From NCBI GenBank assembly GCA_004557825.1, contig SFFL01000007.1, positions 29,528-93,527 on the forward strand: a stretch of 64,000 nucleotides of DNA, given 5' to 3'. Shown here in pieces: positions 41,928 through 51,465 of this stretch. The position numbers and the translations under genes are program-made. Below the pieces are notes generated by a model, which worked only from the letters and a program-made list of their open reading frames with translations, had not been told where the DNA came from and searched no databases. This stretch comes from Bacteroidales bacterium. Its GTDB lineage: Bacteria > Bacteroidota > Bacteroidia > Bacteroidales > Muribaculaceae. How positions within the stretch are numbered: the first letter of the stretch is position 1; each line of letters opens with the position of its first letter.

Positions 41928-43874
41928 TTAGAAGGAGAGGGGGTATTTTTTGCCGTCGATTTCTACAACGAGGGAGGTGGGGCCGGTGTAGTGGGCTTTG
42001 ATTTTGCCAGGCTTGGCATCGAGGGTGTCGGTGGGTATAATCACTGTGATGAAGCGTACCGGTTTGTCGTTTTTCTTCTCGGTGGACAATGCGAAGGCGG
42101 GGCGCTCTTCTTTCTTGCGGTATTCCTGCGACATCCATCCTTCCTCTTTAGTGAGCTTGTCTGCACCGAACACTTTCAGGATGATGTTGTTGCCGTCGGG
42201 GAAGTTGGTGACGATGGATTTGTTCTTGTAATCGACTTCGGGGTCGCAGGGGAGGAGCTGGTAGTGGATGGCCACATCACCTTTGGCTGTGCCGGTGGCT
42301 TCGTCGGCAATTACAAAGAATTTTTTATCAACGTAGAACACAGCACGGCGGTGGGTGAGACCTTCGTAGCCGGGTGTTTCAACCACTGCTACATCGCCTT
42401 GGGGCGTTGTCTCCCATTTGATATGCTTCGACACACGGTTCTCAAGGTTGCGGTTGTCGAGAGTGAGAGTGTTGTGCACGGCTGTTTGGCGGAACCAGTT
42501 GCGTTGCGCAATTACGGTGGAATCGCCGCCGTAGATGTAGCTGCCCGAGTCGGGGAAGAAATCGCGGCCATTGTGCCAGAGGGAGAATGTGCCGTTGTCA
42601 AACTGGTTGTGCCATTCGCCTTTGGGGCCGGCTTTCAGCACGAGCACGGTGGCGTCGGGGGTCCAGCCATTGCGCATAACATAGAAACCACCGTCGGTAA
42701 ATGCGCGCGAGGTGTATTCGGGGAGGGTGCCTTCAGCACCGTCGGTAGCGAAATAGCGCAGGGCGGAATCGTCGGGGAAAAGTTTGAGCCATTCCTTATA
42801 GGATCTTTGCATCACATTCTTTGTAGTGAGATGGTTGTCGCTGAACAGAGGCTGGAGATAGTCGGGAGAGGAGATATTGTAGGTGAACTCAACCATCTTT
42901 CTCACAGCGTCGAGGTATGACTGGGGGAATTCTCCTCGGTAGCCGTTGGCATCCATCATCTGGAGGGCTTTGCCGAAGATATTGATTGAAGCTTTATGAT
43001 AGCCGGGGTCAAGTTCAAACTGCACACCGTCGGGGAGCACCTGCTTTACGATTTCGCGGTTGAGAATGTCCACACCGGCTTTACGCCAGGCGGCTGCCTC
43101 GCGGAATTCGGGGAAGAAGGCGCCTGCGAAAATCACACGCTGCGCTTCAAAGAGCAGATGGTTGCCCTTTGCCGAGTAGTGAGTATTTGCAAATGTGGCG
43201 TGACGGTGATAGTTGTCGAGGAATGTGAGCAGGAAATCGGGAGTGAAATGCTCCGAGGGGAGGAACAGCTCGAACTGTTCGATCTGGTGCTCCAGGCGGT
43301 CGCATACTTCCAGGGGGCGCCAGGCGAAGTAGACGTTGTCGGCATCCTCGAGATTGCTGTCCTTTATGCCATCGAACTGAGTAAGGGGATTCTTGACAAT
43401 CCAGTCGCGGTACTGGTATGCCCATTCTTTCGCATATTTCTCATCACCGGTGACTCTGTAAACTTTGCCCATCGGCACCCACCATTTTGTGCGGTGAAGC
43501 TGCCAGCGAAGCTCATTGTCCTTTACGGGCCAGTACTGCCAGTTGATATCGTCGCCGTAGAAATATGAAGGCTGGTAGCCGTTGTGCACGAAGAATACGT
43601 GGCGCAAACCATCGTCGGCCCATTTTCGGTCGGTTTTGGAGAGCTTCACATTATCGGGGTCAACACCGATACTATTCACATCTGTGCGATGGCGGAAATA
43701 GTCGAGCAATTCGACGGCGGCAAGCGAATCATTGCCGGCAGCGTGAGCGGCGGCTACTTTTTCCAGCCCCGGACGGGAAAGATCGAGCAGAGAGAGCACT
43801 TTCGATGCCTCAGCGCCATAAGCGACGCCGGGCATCATTACAAGTAGGAGAATTAATAATTTGAAATAGTGCAT
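41928..43874 (-). CDS. PL12-type heparin-sulfate lyase (heparinase II/III family)
   Basis: A 648-residue exported lyase with a signal peptide to about residue 20, an (alpha/alpha) toroid (about 30-340) and a C-terminal beta-sandwich domain. Residues lining up with the active site of heparinase III are visible: Asn238 in KGNHLLFEAQ, Tyr292 in LDPGYHK, and His422 in EWHNQFDNGTF, followed by NGRDFFPDSGSY. These match PL12, whose members cut low-sulfated heparan sulfate by beta-elimination, giving unsaturated products. It is last in the PUL operon, 27 bases after susD. It is the strongest clue that the locus targets heparan-sulfate-like glycans. Confidence 0.88.
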   Translation of the reverse strand: MHYFKLLILLLVMMPGVAYGAEASKVLSLLDLSRPGLEKVAAAHAAGNDSLAAVELLDYFRHRTDVNSIGVDPDNVKLSKTDRKWADDGLRHVFFVHNGYQPSYFYGDDINWQYWPVKDNELRWQLHRTKWWVPMGKVYRVTGDEKYAKEWAYQYRDWIVKNPLTQFDGIKDSNLEDADNVYFAWRPLEVCDRLEHQIEQFELFLPSEHFTPDFLLTFLDNYHRHATFANTHYSAKGNHLLFEAQRVIFAGAFFPEFREAAAWRKAGVDILNREIVKQVLPDGVQFELDPGYHKASINIFGKALQMMDANGYRGEFPQSYLDAVRKMVEFTYNISSPDYLQPLFSDNHLTTKNVMQRSYKEWLKLFPDDSALRYFATDGAEGTLPEYTSRAFTDGGFYVMRNGWTPDATVLVLKAGPKGEWHNQFDNGTFSLWHNGRDFFPDSGSYIYGGDSTVIAQRNWFRQTAVHNTLTLDNRNLENRVSKHIKWETTPQGDVAVVETPGYEGLTHRRAVFYVDKKFFVIADEATGTAKGDVAIHYQLLPCDPEVDYKNKSIVTNFPDGNNIILKVFGADKLTKEEGWMSQEYRKKEERPAFALSTEKKNDKPVRFITVIIPTDTLDAKPGKIKAHYTGPTSLVVEIDGKKYPLSF

Positions 43875-43901
43875 ATTACGTTAGAAATCCGTGATTATGG
43901 A

Positions 43902-45599
43902 TTAGAATCCGTGATTGTTCTTACCTTCAAGTGCGTAGTTGCTCTGAATTTCCTTCAGCGGAATGGGGAAAAGCTCGTGCTGTCCGTGGATGAAATTCTG
44001 ACTTGCCTGATACATCGGTGTAGTGCGGTTGTTCACAGCAGTTTTTTCGCCGAACAGCTTGATGGCTTTGTCGAGCACACCCCAGCGGATGAGGTCGTAT
44101 TTGCGCTGACCTTCAAAGGCGAGTTCCAGACCGCGCTCGAAATAGAGAGCTACGCGGAATTTGCCCTGGTCGTTGCTGTCGTCGATGTACTGGTTTACGG
44201 GCACAGTGGCGAGGTTGCGGCCGATGAAACGCTGATAGTTGGAGTTGGTGATGGCGGTGGCACCGGCGCGCTCGCGCACGCTGTTGAGCAGCTGCCAGGC
44301 CTGGGCCGTTTCGCCTGTTTCATTGTAAGCTTCGGCAGCCATAAGCACTACATCGGAGTAGCGCAGGGGGCAGAAGTTCACGTCGCCGTAGTTGAGGTTT
44401 TTGTTGGCCTGTCCTTTAGGCATCCATTCGCGGCGCCATTTGCCCACATACCAGGAGGTGTTCTGGCGCTCCTGCTTGTCCTGTGTCTGGGTATTGGCAT
44501 TCCAGATATAGCGGTAAGTGCAGATAGCGATGTCGCGGCGTTCGTCGCTTTCCTCGAAGAAGTTGTACCATTCGGGAATCACAAGGAGGAAGCCTTGTGC
44601 ACGGCCCATATATGCGGCAGCCACCGAGGTGGAGAGGCCGGAAGGCTGAGCTACAGCGGGGCCGTTGTAAATGCCCCAGGCCGAACCGCTGCGGCGGCCC
44701 TGGTCGTGATACATAGCCACTTCCCAGATATTCTCGCGGCTGTCGAGCACAAGACCCGACACATCTTTGAAGAGCTGTGCGTAGCCTGCGGGGTAGAATC
44801 CGTGGTAGCCGTTTTCCTGGAAAGCTTCCCACTGAGCGATTACCTCATTGTAGCAGGCGTGGCGTACGCTCGACGACGGGCGGTAGAATGTGCCGTCGGG
44901 GAGCAGACGGTGGCCGGCACGCTGGAGAAGCACGCGCATAAGCAGAGCGCGGGCTGCTCCCTGCGATGCACGCTCGGGAGAGAAACCGGCCGAAGCCCAG
45001 GGCATCATGCTGATGGCAAGATGGAGGTCTTCGACTACCTGGTCGTAAAGTTCGTCGTAGGTGCGGCGCGGACGGAACGAGGTGTCGTAAGCGTCGGCGG
45101 GAGCTGTGGTGAAGGGCACTTCGCCCCAGTATTTGATGAGGTCGAAGGTGAGGAATGCACGCAGGAAGCGGGCCTCACCGGCGAGATTGCGCAGAGTAGC
45201 GTCGGTCTCGAACGCAGGCATAGCCTCTATGCCCTGGATAGCGACATTTGCGCGGTCGATACCCTGGTACTTCATACGCCAGAGATATTCCACCCAGTTG
45301 TTGCCGGAGTTATAGCGGTAGTGGGTGATGTCGTTGATGGTATTGTCGGACTGTGTGCGGGAGGAGAAGTACATATCGTCGGAGGCGGGCATAGCCATTT
45401 CGTCCTGACCGTAATGGTTGTAGTCGGAGATGGAGCTCATAATGCCGAGGATAGCCATTTCAGCCTTTTCCGCGCTGTCGAAGTAGGTTTCCTTATCGTA
45501 GCCCGAAGAGGGTGTTTCGGTGAGGGTATCTTCGCAGGAGGCGAAGATGCCGGCAGCGGCTACAAGAAGGGCGAACTTAGATATTTTGTGTATTTTCAT
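43902..45599 (-). CDS. SusD/RagB-family glycan-binding lipoprotein
   Basis: A 565-residue outer-surface lipoprotein with a leader ending FASC followed by acidic residues, the export signal for surface display in Bacteroidetes. It shows the TPR-rich SusD fold: helices in the first 300 residues, ARFLRAFLTFDLIKYWGEVPF as a family landmark, and PLRYSDVVLMAAEAYNETG and VNQYIDDSNDQGKF later. The ATG at 45599 gives the lipoprotein signal; an upstream in-frame ATG would overlap the susC end. It lies 13 bases after susC and forms the lid of the SusC transporter. Confidence 0.95.
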   Translation of the reverse strand: MKIHKISKFALLVAAAGIFASCEDTLTETPSSGYDKETYFDSAEKAEMAILGIMSSISDYNHYGQDEMAMPASDDMYFSSRTQSDNTINDITHYRYNSGNNWVEYLWRMKYQGIDRANVAIQGIEAMPAFETDATLRNLAGEARFLRAFLTFDLIKYWGEVPFTTAPADAYDTSFRPRRTYDELYDQVVEDLHLAISMMPWASAGFSPERASQGAARALLMRVLLQRAGHRLLPDGTFYRPSSSVRHACYNEVIAQWEAFQENGYHGFYPAGYAQLFKDVSGLVLDSRENIWEVAMYHDQGRRSGSAWGIYNGPAVAQPSGLSTSVAAAYMGRAQGFLLVIPEWYNFFEESDERRDIAICTYRYIWNANTQTQDKQERQNTSWYVGKWRREWMPKGQANKNLNYGDVNFCPLRYSDVVLMAAEAYNETGETAQAWQLLNSVRERAGATAITNSNYQRFIGRNLATVPVNQYIDDSNDQGKFRVALYFERGLELAFEGQRKYDLIRWGVLDKAIKLFGEKTAVNNRTTPMYQASQNFIHGQHELFPIPLKEIQSNYALEGKNNHGF

Positions 45600-45612
45600 T
45601 TTTAGCAGAAGC

Positions 45613-48600
45613 TTAGAAAGTGAGGTTGAGACCAAACAGGAATGTGCGGCTCAGAGGATAAGCGCCGAAGTCGACACCGGGGGTGAGGGGTGAGCGCATA
45701 GTGGATACTTCGGGATCGAAGCCGGTATACTTTGTGAAGGTATAGAGGTTGTTGCCGGTGAAGTAGGCACGGAGCTTAGTGAGCCCCAGCTTGCGTAAGA
45801 ACGCTTTGTTCTCGAGAGTGTATCCGAAGGTGATGTTGGAAATCTTCAGGAAGGAAGCGTCTTCCACAGCCCAGGAGTGCACATAGTTGTCGCCGTTTTC
45901 AAGGTCGTAGTAGGCAGGAATTGTCTTGCCTTCGTTGAGGGCAGCCAGAGCCGAGGGATCGGTGACGGGGTTGCCGGCGGCGTCGATAGTCATCCAGCGG
46001 TTGGAGCTGTTGACGATGTCGAGAGCATTATTGTTGGTGCATCCGACTTTCGCGCTGACGAGCTTGGTGGCGTTGAGCACATCGTTGCCGATGCTGAAAG
46101 TTAGGAACACGCTCAGGTCGAAATTCTTCCAGGTGAGGGAGTTGTTGAAACCACCGTAGAGCTTGGGCGAAGCATTGCCGATGACGGTCTTATCGTTTTC
46201 ATCGATGATGCCGTTGCCGTCGCGGTCTTTGAACTTCCACATACCGGGCTGCACGAGGTTGGGGTTGGTCTGATAGGGTACACCCTCCTTGAGAGTGTAT
46301 GCCTTGGTGCGCGGATTGTAGTTGAAATCGCTTACCTGATACAGACCGTCGGTAACGAGGCCGTAGAACTGACCGATGGGCTTGCCTACTTCCAGAAGGT
46401 GAGTGTTCTGGTTGAAGCCGAAGCGGGCTTCGTAGAGCTGGCGGTCGCCGCCCACAAGCGAAGTCACTTTGTTCTGGTTGTGGGTGAGGGTGAGGGTCGA
46501 CTTCCATGTGAAATCGCGGTTGGCGATATTGATGGAGTTGATAGCGATATCAACACCGATGTTGCGTGTGGCGCCGGCATTGATGAGCATTGTCTGATAG
46601 CCCGACGACATAGGCAGCGTGGCGTTGATGAGAAGGTCGTGGCTGCTGTTGATGTAGAATTCGGGGGAGATGGTCAGACGGTTGTTGAAGAAGCCCAGGT
46701 CAACACCGAGGTTGAAGGTCTTGTTTGACTCCCACTTCAGGTCGGGGTTGGCAATCTGAGTGGCAGCGTAGCCCGGACGGGTAGTGGAGCCGACGGCGGT
46801 AAGAATAGTCGACATAAGCGCCAGTGAGTTGTAGGAGCCGATGCGGTTGTTGCCGGCCAGACCGTAACCGGCACGGAGCTTCAGGTCGGAGAAGATACCG
46901 AGGTTGGCGATGAAGGGTTCCTCCACCATACGCCATGCGGCGGACACAGCGGGGAAGTAGCCCCACTTGTTGTTCTTGCCGAACTTCGAGGAGCCGTCGG
47001 CACGGAATGTTGCGGTGAACATATATTTCGACTTGTAGTCGTAGTTCACGCGGCCGAAGAAAGAGAGGAGGCGGTCGTCGTCGTTATAGGAGGAAGAGGC
47101 CGACGAGGGAGTACCGATCACCATATCATCGAGCACGAAGTCGTCGGTGGGGAGGTCGCGCACGCCTGTCTCCACATATTTGGTCCAGCGCTTCACATAT
47201 TCCTGGCCGAGCTGCACCATCAGGTGGTGAGTCTTTTTCCAGCGCTTGTCATAGGAGAGCACATTGGATGTGGAGAAAGAACCGGCTTCTGTGTTACGCA
47301 CCGAGCCATAGATGCCGCTGCGTTTGCCGAGAATCGACTCAGGACCGTAGAAGAGGGTGCGGTCGGTTTTCTGGTAGCGGGTGCCTTCGGTGGAGCGGAA
47401 TGTCCAGCCTCGGCCAAGCCTGAGGGTGATGGTGGCCACACCCTGGATGGTGCGTATTTTGCGGTCGTCCTTTTCAGATGCGGCGGCGAGCACGGGGTTG
47501 ACCAGAGTATTGCCGGAGTCATCCTTGAGGATAGGATCATCGTAGTAGAGCAGCTCTTCATCGCTGCCGTTGATACCGATAGTGGGGCGGTAGGCGAGAA
47601 TCTGCGAGAGCTTGTTGAAGCGGGCGTTGACGTTGGAGCCGCCGGAGTTGGTGCCGTTGCCGGCCACACCTGCACCGGTGATTTTCTGCACGTCGTAGTT
47701 GATACGGCCGTTGATGCTCAGGCGCTTGTTGATTTCCGAGCGGATGTTGGCGGAGATGGAGTGCTTCTCCGAACCGGAGTGAATCATAGCGCCCTCATCG
47801 TCGAAGTAGCCGTACGACATATAGTAGTTGAGCTTCTTGTTGCCGCCGCTGAAAGTCACGCGGTAGCTCTGAGTGAGGGTGGTGCGACCCATAGTGCGGT
47901 CGAGCCAGTCGATGCCGGGACGATTGCCGTAGTTGGCGTGAATGTCGGCAAAGCCGCCGTAGCGCTGCTGCCAGGAGTTCATACCGCCATCCTCGGGAGC
48001 TGTGCTGCTTCGGCCGAGCACACGTTCGTAATCGGCAAGCACAAATTCCTCGGTGGAGAGGGTGTTGAGCCTGTTGGCGAGATGGCGCCAGCCCACATAC
48101 GCATCGAACGAAACGGTGTTCTTGCCGTCGTTTTCGCCGCCGCTCTTGGTGGTGATCACCACAACGCCGTTGGCGCCTCGGGCACCGTAGATGGCTGTGG
48201 CGGAAGCATCCTTGAGCACGTCGATTGATTCGATGTCGTTGGGGTTGATGTTGCTCATACCGTCTTCGTTAGGCACACCGTCAATGATGTAGAGCGGGGA
48301 GTTGTCCTGTGTGATGGAGATACCGCCGCGCACACGGATGGAGGGCGATGAGCCGGGCTGGCCGTCGGACTGCACTACCTGCACACCCGACATACGGCCT
48401 GCAAGCGCCTGTGTGGCGTCGCCGCCGGGGGTCTTCATCACTTCGTCGCTGCGCATCGATGATACCGAGCCGGTAAGGTCTTTACGCTTTACAGTGGCAT
48501 AGCCGATGACCACCACTTCATCGAGTACCTTATTGTTTGACTGGAGCACAACGTCGACCTTCGTGCGGCCGTTGACGGGCTCTTCTTTGGTAAGGCAGCC

Positions 48601-48852
48601 GATATATGTAAAGGTGAGAACGGCCTTGCGGGGCTTGTCGACCTTGATGTTGTAAGCACCGTTGATGTCGGTGATTACCTTCGTGTCGGAGCCTTTAACC
48701 TGCACTACTGCACCGATTGCCTCAAGCCCTTCGCTGTCGAGCACGGTGCCGGTAACGGTCACCGGGGCGGCGTGAGCGCTGAGTGCGGCCGCGCCTGTGA
48801 AAAGAAGCACAGGCAGGATGCGGCGCAGAATGGCTGTCAGTATATTTTTCAT
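45613..48852 (-). CDS. SusC/RagA-family TonB-dependent glycan importer
   Basis: A 1079-residue outer-membrane transporter: signal peptide (1-28), carboxypeptidase-regulatory-like domain (about 30-110), TonB box DEVVVIGYA (about 114-122), plug domain with RIRGGISI-like and DVLKDASATAIYGARGANG motifs, then a 22-strand barrel ending RTFLFGLNLTF with the aromatic terminal residue used for barrel insertion. It imports oligosaccharides released at the surface, together with SusD. No anti-sigma or sigma gene is near, so control is not of the ECF type within this window. Confidence 0.96.
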   Translation of the reverse strand: MKNILTAILRRILPVLLFTGAAALSAHAAPVTVTGTVLDSEGLEAIGAVVQVKGSDTKVITDINGAYNIKVDKPRKAVLTFTYIGCLTKEEPVNGRTKVDVVLQSNNKVLDEVVVIGYATVKRKDLTGSVSSMRSDEVMKTPGGDATQALAGRMSGVQVVQSDGQPGSSPSIRVRGGISITQDNSPLYIIDGVPNEDGMSNINPNDIESIDVLKDASATAIYGARGANGVVVITTKSGGENDGKNTVSFDAYVGWRHLANRLNTLSTEEFVLADYERVLGRSSTAPEDGGMNSWQQRYGGFADIHANYGNRPGIDWLDRTMGRTTLTQSYRVTFSGGNKKLNYYMSYGYFDDEGAMIHSGSEKHSISANIRSEINKRLSINGRINYDVQKITGAGVAGNGTNSGGSNVNARFNKLSQILAYRPTIGINGSDEELLYYDDPILKDDSGNTLVNPVLAAASEKDDRKIRTIQGVATITLRLGRGWTFRSTEGTRYQKTDRTLFYGPESILGKRSGIYGSVRNTEAGSFSTSNVLSYDKRWKKTHHLMVQLGQEYVKRWTKYVETGVRDLPTDDFVLDDMVIGTPSSASSSYNDDDRLLSFFGRVNYDYKSKYMFTATFRADGSSKFGKNNKWGYFPAVSAAWRMVEEPFIANLGIFSDLKLRAGYGLAGNNRIGSYNSLALMSTILTAVGSTTRPGYAATQIANPDLKWESNKTFNLGVDLGFFNNRLTISPEFYINSSHDLLINATLPMSSGYQTMLINAGATRNIGVDIAINSINIANRDFTWKSTLTLTHNQNKVTSLVGGDRQLYEARFGFNQNTHLLEVGKPIGQFYGLVTDGLYQVSDFNYNPRTKAYTLKEGVPYQTNPNLVQPGMWKFKDRDGNGIIDENDKTVIGNASPKLYGGFNNSLTWKNFDLSVFLTFSIGNDVLNATKLVSAKVGCTNNNALDIVNSSNRWMTIDAAGNPVTDPSALAALNEGKTIPAYYDLENGDNYVHSWAVEDASFLKISNITFGYTLENKAFLRKLGLTKLRAYFTGNNLYTFTKYTGFDPEVSTMRSPLTPGVDFGAYPLSRTFLFGLNLTF

Positions 48853-48896
48853 TTATATTCGGTTATATTCGGGTTAAATTATCGAATGAAAAGGGG

Positions 48897-51443
48897 TTAT
48901 CTTGAGATCCTTGAAGAGATGGGTTCTTCATCGGTGAGTTCGGTGGCTTTCTGGCCTTCCACAATCATAGTGGAACGATTGTAGAGACGGTAGTAGGTGG
49001 TGCCTTTGCCGTCGGTTACAGAGGCAGCGTTGCTCATATCGAGCATAGCTCCGGTGCGCTTGTTGACGATGTGGAGCAAGGGTGCTTCCTCAGGGTTGAG
49101 TGAAGCGGTGATTGTCCAGTCGTCGATTGTCCAGTCGCCGTTGCCGCCGGTCACTTCCGAAAATTCGTCGGAACTGTTCAGCGGCTGGAAGATGGCGAGG
49201 ATTCTGACCTTCGGCTTAGAGTCGATGCGGGCGGTAAAGTGCCACTGGTCGGGATAAGAAGCGTTCTGGGTAGCGGGGGGCACGAGGAACTTGGAGGTCT
49301 GGCTGAGGTCGGCGTTGGCCGAAGTCAGGAGAGTCACACGGCAGTGGATGCGTTCGGCAGCGTTAGTCGTAGTGAGTGTGCCGGCCTCGGTATCGATGTC
49401 GAATGTCACGGGGCTGTGCAGGAGCCAGTCCCAGCGGGCTGCCTCGGAGGCTTCGAGTTCATCGTAAATCACCATAATACCGGGCTGGAGCATAGCCAGA
49501 TGGCGGTAGTAGCGGGTGAGGGGAGTGGGGCCGAAGCCATTCTCGGGAGTCTGCTCCACGCCGGCGTTCTTGAAGTTGGTGAGCCACATCTCATCTTTGG
49601 TGAAACCGCAGTAAGCGTTGGAGGCGTCGCCAAGAGCATAGGCGATGGAGGAGTTGGAGCCTGCGCGGAGGATGCGTCCGTAGGCGCTTGTATCGTAGGG
49701 CTGACCAATGCCGTTGACCAGAATGGTATTGTGACCGCGGCTATGGCGGTACCACATCAGGTTGTGGGCGTCGCTGAAGCTCTGATAATAGCCGGAGGAG
49801 CGGAATACCGTTTTGCCGCCGAAGATGAGGTTGAAGGCATTCTGCGAGGAGGTGGTGTGCGAACCGGAGCCGAACTGGCTGGAGCGGAAGCCGATAGCCA
49901 TATCATCTTCTGTGTCGCCGAGAGCTGAGTGGATAGCCACTTCTCCTGCGTCCTTATACCAGGTGAGCAGAGGCGCATCGGCGGGGAGGTCGATTTTGTA
50001 GTTGTCCTCGTTGCACATACGGTAGATGCGCATTTCCCAGTCGTCATGCACCAGGTCGCTGCGTGTGGAAGCATACCAGGATGCGTATGCGTCGCCGGTC
50101 TCGCGGGCGAGGAAGTCGGTGAATGCGGCTACCTGCCGGTTGGGGGCGAGGAATTTCTCCTGACCGTCGCCGAAGCCTACGTTAGCTCCGGAGGGGGGCA
50201 TTGTGTAGGCGAGAGCCTGACCTGCGTTCTGATACCAGGGATGCTTGGTAAAGTCGGTGCAGGTGATGTAGCTAAGCATCAGCGGCATATAAGCCAGAGT
50301 CTTGGCATTGGTGGTGAAATATCCTGTGCCGTTGTGCCAAACACCGTCGCGGTTGAAGCCGGAGGCGGGAGCGCGGGCGGTCCACAGTTCGTAGAGATAC
50401 TCCAGCAGAGTAAGGGGGTAGGGATATTCCTGACGGTCGTAGAGCGTGAGAGCGGCAAAGAACATCAGGCGGTAGTTGATCTGCCAGAAGTGGTTGTCGA
50501 AGATGTGGTTTTCCTCATATCCGCGGCTTGTGACATAGAAGCGGCGGCACTGATACGACACGAAATCCTCGGCAGCTTTGCGCACGGAGGAGGAGAGGCG
50601 GTCGGCCAGCAGATCGTATACCGCAGCGTGGGCGAAGGTCACGGTAGAGGTGATGAAGTTGTCGCGGTAAAGCACGCTCTCGCTGCAGGGTGAGGCAATC
50701 ATAGCTTCGAGCAGGGAGATGAGCTTGGAGGTGTATTCATCGTTGCGTGTGATCAGATAAGCCTGATAGAGGTTTTCTACGTGAGCATAGAGGTCGTCGT
50801 GCTTGGCGTACAGATTCTGCAGGGAAGATGCGTAGTCGACTTTGAGTGCGCGGTTGGCGCGATCCAGCAGAGATGCGTATTCGGGATGGTTGGGCGCGTT
50901 CTTGCGGGCTGCCTCGAGTTTTGCATCGAGGAAGCAGTATAGACGGGGCGAGAACTGCGGAGCCATCGAGAGAAATTGCTCCCATGTGGGAGTGACGAAC
51001 ACCGGCTCGGAACCAGTGACCTTAAAGTCGTAGGTGTCGCTCCATTCGCCTTCGGCGCCGGAGGAGCTGACGTTGCGGAAACGCCAGTACCAGGTGCCGG
51101 GCTGCAGTTTGTGGTGGCAATTCCACATATTCCAGGCCACGAGACCGGAAAGCTCGGTGGCGCTCTCCTCAAAGTCGGGCGACGAAGACAGTGCGAATTG
51201 CAGGTATGATGATTTCTTCATACCCTGGGGCACAATCAGCGGAGCCGGGTTGATGAACAGCTCGTTGGTGGAGCGGGGGTAAGGCACAGTGCGGAGCTTC
51301 TCGTGATATTCCGAGGGGTTGCCCAGCTCGGGCACATCCTGCATCTTGTGCTCCGGCTCGACGATGCTGATGGGAGCATCGTCGGAGCAGGAAGCGAGGA
51401 TCAGAGCGGCTGCCGCAGAGGCAAGTAGGCTGTGAATTTTCAT
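48897..51443 (-). CDS. DUF4962/heparinase II-III-like lyase, lipoprotein (lyase B)
   Basis: An 848-residue lipoprotein (leader ending LASC). An N-terminal Ig/FN-like domain (about 30-170, with GTWYWRFRNV) precedes the DUF4962 alpha-toroid (about 180-480), which carries ENHIFDNHFWQINYR and DGVWHNGTGYF. The C-terminal heparinase II/III-like beta-domain has SGSHTTSSQNAFNLIFGG and HSRGHNTILVNG. The Asn-His and His positions correspond to those of heparinase-fold lyases, so lyase action on a uronic-acid glycan is likely, but the exact bond is unknown. It is a paralogue of the gene at 56638-59247. As a lipoprotein it may act at the cell surface. Confidence 0.8.
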   Translation of the reverse strand: MKIHSLLASAAAALILASCSDDAPISIVEPEHKMQDVPELGNPSEYHEKLRTVPYPRSTNELFINPAPLIVPQGMKKSSYLQFALSSSPDFEESATELSGLVAWNMWNCHHKLQPGTWYWRFRNVSSSGAEGEWSDTYDFKVTGSEPVFVTPTWEQFLSMAPQFSPRLYCFLDAKLEAARKNAPNHPEYASLLDRANRALKVDYASSLQNLYAKHDDLYAHVENLYQAYLITRNDEYTSKLISLLEAMIASPCSESVLYRDNFITSTVTFAHAAVYDLLADRLSSSVRKAAEDFVSYQCRRFYVTSRGYEENHIFDNHFWQINYRLMFFAALTLYDRQEYPYPLTLLEYLYELWTARAPASGFNRDGVWHNGTGYFTTNAKTLAYMPLMLSYITCTDFTKHPWYQNAGQALAYTMPPSGANVGFGDGQEKFLAPNRQVAAFTDFLARETGDAYASWYASTRSDLVHDDWEMRIYRMCNEDNYKIDLPADAPLLTWYKDAGEVAIHSALGDTEDDMAIGFRSSQFGSGSHTTSSQNAFNLIFGGKTVFRSSGYYQSFSDAHNLMWYRHSRGHNTILVNGIGQPYDTSAYGRILRAGSNSSIAYALGDASNAYCGFTKDEMWLTNFKNAGVEQTPENGFGPTPLTRYYRHLAMLQPGIMVIYDELEASEAARWDWLLHSPVTFDIDTEAGTLTTTNAAERIHCRVTLLTSANADLSQTSKFLVPPATQNASYPDQWHFTARIDSKPKVRILAIFQPLNSSDEFSEVTGGNGDWTIDDWTITASLNPEEAPLLHIVNKRTGAMLDMSNAASVTDGKGTTYYRLYNRSTMIVEGQKATELTDEEPISSRISR

Positions 51444-51465
51444 TTATTGGCGGAGAGTAAGGCGA

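Noticed and set aside
43869..45605. Open frame of 578 codons on the plus strand
   Set aside because: Antisense to susD with no recognisable domain or upstream signals.
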